A DNA stretch of 64,000 nt. Source: Verticillium longisporum (lineage: Eukaryota; Ascomycota; Sordariomycetes; Glomerellales; Plectosphaerellaceae). The DNA lies in assembly GCA_019188255.1 (NCBI GenBank), contig JAETXT010000014.1, positions 806,001-870,000 on the forward strand, read 5' to 3'. The notes under the pieces are model-generated. The model was not told the DNA's origin. It did no database searches and saw only the letters and a list, made by a program, of their open reading frames with translations. The translations under genes and the position numbers were made by a program. Positions 55,713-64,000 of the stretch are shown in pieces. Positions within the stretch are counted from its first letter, which is position 1. The number at the start of each line of letters is the position of its first letter.

Positions 55713-58700
55713 TCAGAGCTCCTCCTCGCTCAGGAGATCGTCCACGAGCGTGTCCCTCTCCTTGCCCTGAATGACTGTCCCTTCGTCACTGTCTTCGTCC
55801 ATACGACTGGCATTCGTTGCCTGGCTCTCCTCATCCCCTTCCTTGATGCGAGGCTCCGTGACGACCGTTCGTCCCTCCGTCTCTGTCCTCTCATCGCCCA
55901 CAACTGACACGCTCCTGCTGACACGGCGATCGTCGGCTCCCGCCTCGCCTAGGTTGGCGACAATCTTTCCCAAGCTGACGTGGATCTTGTTCAGCGCGTT
56001 CCTGCCGGTCGTGTCGGACACAATCTTGTCATTCACGGCGATGGAAACCTCATCAAAGGTCTCGCGGATCTTCTCCTCCGAACTCGTTGGTGAAATGTAG
56101 AGTTTGCCGAGCAAGGGCGCCACAGCCTTCTTTTCTTCCTCTGCGCAAGGGGTTAGTAAGAATGAAACAGGGGGGGGGAAGGTGGGCTCGCTTACTTGTC
56201 ATGTTACCGCTCAGACGTTCGAGGATATCGAGGGCAAAGTTTAGGTGAATGTCGCCATTGGCTGCTTTCTTTTCCGTGTCCAGACCCAGACCTGGCGTGT
56301 AGCACTTCCTTGGGTCAGTCCAATCAACAAGACAAGCGCCGATTGTCGCGAGGCTCTGCATATCCTCATCAACGTCGGCATCGTCGTCCTCCAGGCTCTC
56401 CCTGATGTTGTAGAGCGAATGCAGTGCGTCCAATGCGACGGACTGCATGAGTTCCTGGTTCTCGGCCCGAGAGAAACAGAAGACTGGCAGGAAGTAGTTG
56501 AGTGCCTGTCGCACGCTCTGGTTGTGCGCGCTCGAAGGATCAAAGTAGGCGATGATGAGCGTCTTCAAGAGCTCGGATGAGGAATCGTGGTCAGTGACGA
56601 CGCGACCGAGCAGAAGCTTCGATGCCGCCAAGGTAGCGGCCGCTTGTACCTCGGGAGCCTTGGACCCGGACCTGAGCGCCTTGATATAGACCTTCAACAG
56701 GGCGGGAGTTGTTGCGAGAAGCTGAGATCCATGGACATTGAGAATGTCTGTGAGGATTTGCAACGCGGTGATCTGAAGAGCAGTATGACCCTTGGTGAAG
56801 AAATGCATAAAGAGCGTCAGGTTCTCCTCCGCCAGGGATCTGTCGAGCAGGGAGCACAGGCCCAAGCAAACCAGGCCCCTCTCTCGAACTGGAGCCTCGT
56901 GGCTTCGTACAGCGGGCACAACAAGGTTATTGAGCATCGCAACCAGATGATCGTTTTGTTGGAGATCCCCAGCCACGTTGGAGAGCATGCACTGAACAAT
57001 GTGCAGGCACTTCATGTTGACCATGATCTCCTTGATAGCTTTCGCTTGAGACTCCTCTTCGTCTTCTTCCGGACTCTGCCCCCGCTTCTTGGGCGTGGTG
57101 TCACCAGCCACTTCAGATCTTGCCGAGTGGAAGCTGTCCTCTGTGGTATCGGCGTCGGGTGCCACGTCATCCACGATGGTGTCATGAACGTCAGCGACAG
57201 CCTCTAGAACGATGCTGCAAAACTCCTTCTCGCCGGCTGCATCAGGAGCGCAGATGTCTCGGAGGACATTGACTGTGAGCTTCGTGACGTCGTCAGGCAG
57301 CTCTGGGATCGAAAGAGACTGCCGAAGGAGGGCGAACATTTTCCTTCGGCCCACCTCATCAGAGTAGTCCAGAGTAATGGCAATGTGAAGCATCTGCTCG
57401 ACGATGAACTCTTGTTCAACGGTGTCTTCTTCCTCGTCTTCGTCCGCGGCGGCCTGCTGGGTCCTCTTGATAGCATCTACGAGGACACCAATGTAACGCT
57501 CGAGGTAGAACGCCACTTTGGTGACCTCGGGCAACTTCTCCTCCAGCAGCGACTCGTATTTCTTGTTGTCCTCGCTACGGCAGAAGTCGTTGAAACTGCG
57601 GGCCATGAAGACGGATTCTCCGGACAGAGTTTGCCAGAACTGGTCGTCAAAGACAACGGCTTCGCGGTAATCTGGCCTGCCCTCCCAGAATCCCGTCATA
57701 GCCTCTAGCGCGACGCCGTTCTCTGCGCCCGAGTTGACCACATCGATACGCTCCAGGAGTTCCTGAAGACCATCAAAGTTGGGAGGAGCTGGCTCAGCTT
57801 GCTGGCCCTCTTCAGTGGGCTCGATCCCGGCACAATCCTCAATCCAGCGCTCGCGGAAGAGGCGGCCAGCAGACTTGCGCACGTTTTCGTCTCGATCACG
57901 TAGACCCCAGCGCAGAAGTTTCTCACGCATCGACAGCGATAGGTGGCGGAAGTCGCCCAGAGCGGGCAGCAGCCTGGAGTACACAGCCCTCCTGGTAGCA
58001 GCGTCTTGGTCGCGCGCCCGCTCCAGAAGATGGGGCAGAGTGTTGGGCAGAATCGGCAGGTTCACAAGAAGAGACCGTCTCACATCTGCCGACGGGTCGT
58101 TCTGAAGGACTTCGAGCAGCTTCTCAAGCAGGCCTGTATCATCCCCATCGCTATCGTCCGAGTTGCCGCCCGCTTCGGCCTGATTGCCAGCAAGCCGGCC
58201 GAGGCCAAGGACTGCTTGCGAGCGTACCATGGCCTCCTTGTCGCGGATTCTCTTGAGTAGCCCGTGTCGCAATTTCTGGAATAGCTCGTCGTCAATGGCG
58301 TCGAGCGAGTTGATTATGTGTGAGATGAGCTGCGTCGATCTGTACCGAACATATTTGTCCTTGGCCATCGAAAGGGGCAGCACCGTCTCCATGAGAAGAC
58401 TAGTGAGTCGCGTACTTGGTGTTTCCGGCATGACGCTGGCGTCCTCATCAGCCTCTCCCAGGATTTCGTTGTCCTTTTCGTTGGCGTGTCGAAAAAGACG
58501 CCGACGAAGCGAATGACCTTTTCGCCGACGCTCTCGCTTTTCTTGACCGGCATGACCCTCAGCACGCATCTCACAAATTCATGGTTGAAAGCTTCTTCAT
58601 CGAAATCATTCATATCGGTCTTCTTCGGGTTCGTGGGCTCGTAGCAGCATGCTTCTTGGATCTTGCGCAGGTTGACGACGAGCTTTCGATGGGACGCAGT

Positions 58701-58895
58701 GTTTCGTTGGGCGTCACGGAACACGGTGCAGATTTGCGGGCGCAGCGGGTTGTCTGGTTTCTCGGCAGGTACGTCCACGGGCACCGAGGAAGCGCGCGAT
58801 GTGGTCGAGGCTCTGGGGTTGAGGGTTGATGATGATGCTTTGTGCGAGACGGCGGTGGATGTCCGCGTCGACCGGGATGGTACTCGGCTTGGCAT
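55713..58895 (-). CDS. YCG1: Condensin subunit Ycg1/CAP-G, one frameshift
   Basis: HEAT-repeat subunit of condensin, needed for mitotic chromosome compaction. Exons on minus 58895-56196 and 56140-55713. The N terminus has a disordered Ser/Thr region, then PQICTVFRDAQRNTASHRKL and VLRVMPVKKSESVGEKVIRF, followed by HEAT repeats (VRYRSTQLISHIINSLDAID, VRSQAVLGLGRLAGN, DPSADVRRSLLVNLPILPNT). The C-terminal Cnd3 region shows LVVPAVRSHEAPVRERGLVC and QALNYFLPVFCFSRAENQEL, with an acidic tail ending LLSEEEL. The frame breaks at an A5 run on plus (58492-58496; T5 in coding sense). One extra T joins RFVGVFF to RHANEKDNEILGEADED and gives 3129 nt, 1042 residues. Essential in yeasts. Confidence 0.88.
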
Positions 58896-59309
58896 TGTGT
58901 CAGTTCTTGAACCTGAGATGAGGTTCGCGAAAAGGAAGATCTCTGTAGTGCCGCTGCTGTCGTCTGGTCATGGGTATCTGGGTGTTTATGTCGGTATTTC
59001 GGTGTTGTTGGAGAAGCAATCCCACCCCTGGTGCGCTGGCAGTCGCTATCACCAGTATCGGGGGCGCGTCTGTTGTGGTTCGAGTCAATAAATTGCCAGA
59101 AATGGATTAGTGCGGGGTCCAGCCGGCGCCACGTGCTGATAAGAAATCGAGTGCAACCGATAACGAGCCCGTCCCGAAAAAAAATCCAGTCCCAATCTGA
59201 TCTACGGCGAGGGAAAGAGAAACGAGAGAGCTCGTGGCAGCTTCAGTTTCCAAAGCTCGTACACGCAACAATCTTACAAATCCACCAAGCCATAACTGAA
59301 CAACGTACA
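58896..59309. promoter_or_regulatory. Divergent promoter, YCG1 / NOP4
   Basis: 414 bp between starts; CACGTG at 59130-59135 and an A9 tract near 59178. No gene. Confidence 0.45.
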
Positions 59310-61678
59310 ATGGCTCCTTTTGCCAATGCGCTGAAGCGCTCCAGGGGCCCGGCCACCTCCAATCATCACGCCGACAGTGCTCCCCAGCCGAAGTCAAAGA
59401 AGGCCAAGGTCGAAGCCAACCGCTCTCTCTTCGTTCGATCGCTTCCTCCCGACGCCACCAGCGAGTCCCTTGCCGACTACTTCTCCCAACACTTCCCCGT
59501 CAAGCACGCCACGGTTGTCGTGGATCAGGCGACGAAAGAATCGCGAGGCTTTGGATTCGTTACCCTGACCGACGCCGAGGACGCTCTCGAGGCGAAAGCG
59601 AAACTCAACAATGAACTCTGGGAAGGACGTCGCATCACGGTCGATCTGGCCGAAGCCCGAAACCGTGACCAAAACAGCTCGCTACCTAGGACTGCTACTC
59701 TCGCCCCTGTCGGAAAGCAAAAGAAGTCGCAGGCGATAGAGGAGGCTTGGGTGTCGCCTAAGCTCATCATTCGCAACCTGCCATGGAGCGTCAAGACCCC
59801 GGCACAGCTTCAGGCTCTCTTTCAGAGCTACGGCAAGATTAAGTTTGCTGATCTCCCCATGAATAATGGCAGGCTCAGGGGTTTCGGATTCGTCACCATT
59901 CGTGGCGAGAAGAACGCTGAGAATGCCATCAAGGCCATGAACGGCAAAGGCATTGACGAAAGAACTATTGCTGTCGATTGGGCTGTTGAAAAGGAGGAGT
60001 GGGATAACCAGCAAGGCGCTGAAGCAGACACGGAGAAGCCTGCCAAATCGGCCAAGAAGATCAAGGACAAGCCCGAGGAGAAGCCCGAAAGCAAAACCGA
60101 AAAGACTGCGAAGAAGTCTGTGAAGTCTGCGCAGCCAGCCTCGGATGACGCCGATGCTCAACTCAACGCGGATCTCGAGAACTTCATGAAGAACACCATG
60201 GGCAATCTCGAGGACGAAGAAGATAGCGACGAAGAGGAGGAGTCCGACGAGGACGACGATGAAGACGAAGGCGCCAAGCTCGAAGAGTCCGACGAGGAAG
60301 AGGAAAGCGACGCTGAGGAATCGAAAACCACAGAACAACCCGAGGCCGCCAAAAAGACAACGAACAACGACTCCACCGTGTTCATCCGCAACCTGCCCTT
60401 CACAACGACTGATGAGCAGCTCAAGTCCCATTTCGCCGTTTTTGGTCCCGTTCGGTACGCTCGTGTCGTCATGGATCGCGCAACGGACCGGCCTGCCGGT
60501 ACCGGCTTTGTGTGTTTCTTTGACGAGGCCGACTCCAAGGCCTGTGTAAAGAACGCCCCCGCAGCCAAGCCGCTCCTCTTGTCGGCAAGCACTCCATCCT
60601 GCAAGACGAGACGGCAGACCCCGAAGGCAAGTACACTTTGGACGGTCGGCTGCTCTCTGTTGCTCAGGCTGTCAGCAAGGATGATGCTGGTCGTCTGGCC
60701 GCTGATGCCGGCGTGAAGCGCCGGGCCAACGACAAGCGCAGACTCTTCCTCCTCGAGGAGGGTCAGCTCGACACCCGGTCGGCCATGTACAAGAGCTTGT
60801 CGCAAGCCGAGATCATGATGAGAGACAAGAGCAGACAGCAACGGAAGAAGCTTGTGGAGGGCAACCCTTCCCTGCACATCAGTCTGACCCGTCTTGCTGT
60901 CCGCAACATTCCTCACAGCATGACCTCCAAGGAGCTGAAGCAGTTGGCGCGAGAGGCCTGTGTCGGTTTCGCTACAGACGTCACAAACGGTCTGCGCCAG
61001 CCGCTATCGAAGGAGGAGAAGGCTCGCGCCAACAAGGAGGCAAAGGAGGCCGAGCACAACCGCAAGCTCAAGGGCAAGGGTATCGTACGCCAGGCCAAGA
61101 TTGAGTTTGAGAGTCGTGACGGATCCAAGGTCACCGAAGCAGCTGGCGGAAAGAGTCGAGGCTATGGTTTCATCGAGTACTCGTCTCATCGATGGGCACT
61201 GATGGGTCTCAGGTGGCTCAACGGACATCAAATGGACAATGACCAAGGCCGCAAGCAACGTCTGGTGGCCGAATTCGCTATTGAGAACGCGCAGGTCGTA
61301 CAGAGGCGCAAGGCTACGGATGGAAAGCAAACGTTCAAGAGGCAGGAGGCCGAAGAGGACAAGGAGGAGCCTGCAGACGAGCAGGCCCCAGAACCCGAGA
61401 AGAAGGTAGCGAAGCACAAGTCCAAGCCCAGTCAGAAGTCGAGCAAGAAATTTGCGCTGAAGACCGGAGCGAAGCCGCCTGGCTCGGCCAAACCTGCAGA
61501 AACTTCAAGCAAGCCAGCGAGCAAGCCAGCGAGCAAGACTGCTGGTGGGTCCAAGACCGCGGCTGTCTCGGGGAAGAAGGCAGCCAAGGAAGAGCAGAAG
61601 GAAGATATGCAGCACAAGCTGATTGCGAGGAAAAGGTTGATGCGGAAGAAGAAGGCTCAGTCGCGCGGCAATGCTTAA
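59310..61678 (+). CDS. NOP4: Nop4 four-RRM 60S assembly factor, one frameshift
   Basis: Nucleolar RNA-binding protein (Nop4/Nop77, RBM28 type) needed for 27S pre-rRNA processing. Single exon. Four RRMs are visible: SLFVRSLPPDATSESLADYF with ESRGFGFVTL; LIIRNLPWSVKTPAQLQALF with RGFGFVTIRG; an acidic/KE-rich stretch; TVFIRNLPFTTTDEQLKSHF with GTGFVCFFDE; and LAVRNIPHSMTSKELKQLAR with SRGYGFIEYS. A Lys-rich tail follows. The frame breaks at a C5 run (60556-60560) within the third RRM; one more C joins KNAPRSQAAPLVGKHSILQD and gives 2370 nt, 789 residues. Essential in yeast. The start at 59310 is the first ATG after a C/A-rich leader. Confidence 0.92.
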
Positions 61679-62179
61679 TTAGGTCCTTTCAAAGTTTAGT
61701 TGATGGAAGCTAGATGATATCCATATGACTCCACTGAGCTGTCGTAATTAGTGAATACAACGAGTTGTTTATGGCGACCGGAGAGTTGGTGCAACTACTT
61801 ATGTGTTCAATTGCTTCATGAATGAAAGTAATCTTTGGGTAGAAACTGTGTGAATATCGACAACGCAAATGGTGATACAAATTTCGGGGCATCAGGACAG
61901 CGACGTGATGCTTTACTTTTTCTTGATCATGGGATTGGCGAAGAGAGACTGCACATGGAAAGACAGCATGCGACAGACTACAACGTGACGCGGCGTCATT
62001 GGAACCTTCAGTCATCGGAAAGGTATTGATCGATAATTGTAATAAATGTATATCCAAGGCCGGTAGGCTGGGGCCTAAAAACCACAAGAGTAGACGAGAC
62101 GACCAGCCACCGTCCCATGTCCGGAAACGCCCTACCAAAATGCAATGCTTGGTGTCGAGATGACAGTACAGCGCCACGG
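61679..62179. other. Convergent spacer, NOP4 / NIPA transporter
   Basis: 501 bp between stops; AT-richer than the rest. No gene recognised. Confidence 0.45.
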
Positions 62180-64000
62180 CTATGGAGCATCTTCTTCCAG
62201 TCCTCCCTCGGCAGGATCCCTCTTCTTCCGCTTCACTCTGAAGAGCTCACCCAGGGTATCACTAAGACTTCTAGGCCGACCGGTCCCGCCAGAGGCCGAC
62301 GCAAGGCGTGGTTCTTGCCTGGGCTGTATCGGCTCGTCTGATAATATGTTGAGCTCATCCTGCGAGCGAGAGGCCAGACCTCGCCTTTCGGCCACCTCCT
62401 GCTCCTCTTCCGACATGAACAAACTCGCGCGAATGCTGGTCCGGAGGCGTCTCATGGAGGGCCTCTTCAGCAAGGGATTATCAGCATTCCGCAGCAGGGT
62501 GTCCTTGACCACAGCGCTGACTGTTGATGACAAGGGTGATGGCGAGAATAACGGCCCACTGAACTTTGAACTTTGCGGCCTCTGTGACGCGGGGACAGAG
62601 AGGTGGCGCGGCGTCATCAATTGAGGTTCAGCTGTATATGACGTTGGTCCCAGACCGTCCCGGAACGGTGTTGCGGGTTCGGACGGTGTCATCAATGAGG
62701 CGACCGCATCCTCAGAGATGGTGCGTACACCGCGAACAGGCGATTCGTCGCCTGACATGACCCACGGGTTGCTAAGAAGTGGCGCCGATTCGCCTGGAGT
62801 CCTGGGTGGGTTGACAGATGGCCTCCGGAGCGTTGGCTTCCCGCTGTCGTGCTGCATGTCGGTTTGGAAGATGCTGGCGTGCGACACTTTGGAGGAACGA
62901 CGGGAACTTGACGCCCCGCCAGGGGTTGACGAATGCTGCGCAGAATGGTGCGAATCGTGACGAGCAAGTCCTATCGTTTCCTCGCCATCAATCTCCGAGT
63001 AGGACTCTTCTTCGTCCTCCCCTGGCCTACCGCTAGTGACCAGAAACACGCCAAAGAAGGTGAGCAGGCAGCCGCCGATGAAATTCCCCACTTGTTCGCC
63101 AGAAGTGCGCTCGAAATCTCTGTACAAGACGGCGCTGCCGACAATGACACAGAGGGTGAACGTCACAAACTGGATGGGTATCACCTGTGTCGAAGGAAAC
63201 CTCTGCAGGGCTTTGTTGACGTAGCGAACTTGCATGACAGCTGTGAACAGCAGAATGAAGAGCAGCACATATGTGACAGGAGTCTTGAAGGCTCCAAGGA
63301 GGGTGGACGAGAGCATTGAGGAGACACCTTTGGTCGACAGGGCAGTGTAGCCACCTGAGGAGCGATCAGTACATACTACGTGAAGAACGTCGTTCCCCCC
63401 TTGCTTCGGCAGGATTGAGTCCCGGGAATGCTACATACCGAAGAGACCGACAAGGCCAAGGTCAACCAGAATGGTTCGGTGGCCATACCGAGGGCTTGCC
63501 CACATGAGGATGGTGATGAGCGTAACGGTTACGGCAAGGTATACTTTGAACTCGATCGTTGTGATGTGATCCCACACATCCTGAGGGTCCAGCTTTGTCT
63601 CCTCTTGTTTGGCGCTCAAAACGACTGTGACCACGCCACCGGTCGCGATGATGACGCCCCAGAAGTCTCGCTGACGGAAGACTTCCTTGAAAAAGATTGG
63701 AGCAATGATGCAGTTGGATATGAGGGCGACGACGCCGAGGGGCGACACGATAGACGCCGGCGCGAAACCATACGCCAGAAAGTTGCCGAGCTCGCCCAGA
63801 GTGATGAGAATCTGACCGGCCCACCAGTATGGCGATTTGAGATAGGTTGAGGCAACCTGCTCCTCGTCGTCTCCAGAGCTGTCAGACTCGGTTGAGTCTT
63901 CGGACCGGAACGACCGCGTCAGAGAATCGGATGCCCCCGACGTTCCATTTCCCCCATGATTGCCATTGAAGTATGTCTCGTCTTCGGGGTGGTTCTGTGG
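62180..64000 (-). CDS. NIPA-type Mg2+ transporter (DUF803), N terminus beyond window
   Basis: Multi-pass transporter of the NIPA/DUF803 family within the drug/metabolite transporter clan. Exons on minus: 64000 (cut) to 63439 and 63354-62180. The core has YWWAGQILITLGELGNFLAY, then GFAPASIVSPLGVVALISN (family hallmark), FKEVFRQRDFWGVIIATGGV, LVDLGLVGLFGGYTALSTKG, FKTPVTYVLLFILLFTAVMQ and QVIPIQFVTFTLCVIVGSAV. The C-terminal roughly 270 residues are a Ser/Pro-rich cytosolic tail. Residues before the first TM are acidic (SDSSGDDEEQVASTYLKSP). The frame is open to the window edge, so the start is not visible. Second Mg transporter family in this window, unrelated to CorA. Confidence 0.9.

Overview
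The window is nuclear DNA of a filamentous ascomycete (Pezizomycotina, most likely a sordariomycete). This rests on short GT-AG introns of 50-110 bp with CTGAC/CTAAC-like branch sites, compact genes with pyrimidine-rich leaders, a RcoA-type TUP1, a eukaryotic eL28 gene (a protein budding yeast lacks) and a fused GARS-AIRS purine gene. I find 25 protein genes, nearly all housekeeping. I recognise no biosynthetic cluster, transposon, tRNA or rRNA, and species cannot be fixed from the sequence alone.

Layout. 1-5751 is gene-poor with simple repeats. 5752-8218 (-) is TDP1 (DNA-protein crosslink repair). Then follow an Edc1/PNRC-like decapping activator (-), RBX1 (+), SPC1 (-), a CorA Mg transporter (+), ADE5,7 (-), TIM8 (+), RPL25/uL23 (-), BMT2 (+), UTR4 (-), a 4.3 kb intergenic with a long pyrimidine-rich leader, a KSP1-like kinase (+), an AVT-type amino acid transporter (-), a 1.9 kb intergenic with an 8-bp and a 13-bp tandem array, RMP1 (+), TUP1 (-), ERG3 (+), a DUF2015 membrane protein (-), RPL28/eL28 (+), malate dehydrogenase (+), TRS33 (-), a SIZ1/PIAS SUMO ligase (-), a DUF2423 nucleolar protein (+), GPI7 (+), condensin YCG1 (-), NOP4 (+) and a NIPA-type Mg transporter (-) that runs off the right edge. 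Sixteen consecutive genes (Edc1-like to RPL28) strictly alternate strand, so nearly every promoter is divergent and every terminator convergent. Ribosome production is a recurring theme (uL23, eL28, BMT2, NOP4, RMP1, DUF2423).

The most striking signal is how often conserved genes are broken by one base. Eight -1 frameshifts, each inside or beside a mononucleotide run of 3-5 bases, and one +1 interrupt TDP1, CorA, KSP1 (twice), TUP1, MDH, GPI7, YCG1 and NOP4. In each gene my exon sum becomes a multiple of three only after the one-base change. Several of these genes are essential in yeasts, so the pattern points to run-length miscalls in the underlying assembly rather than biology. Three in-frame stops are a different class: TAA in TDP1, TAA in the GARS-AIRS linker of ADE5,7, and TAG in UTR4. 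They lie in genes dispensable under some conditions and could be real. TDP1 also carries what looks like a dead intron.

I did not find an undescribed system. The best leads are the three nonsense codons, the fossil intron, the degraded kinase subdomain in KSP1, the 415-bp octamer array and the uniform strand alternation.
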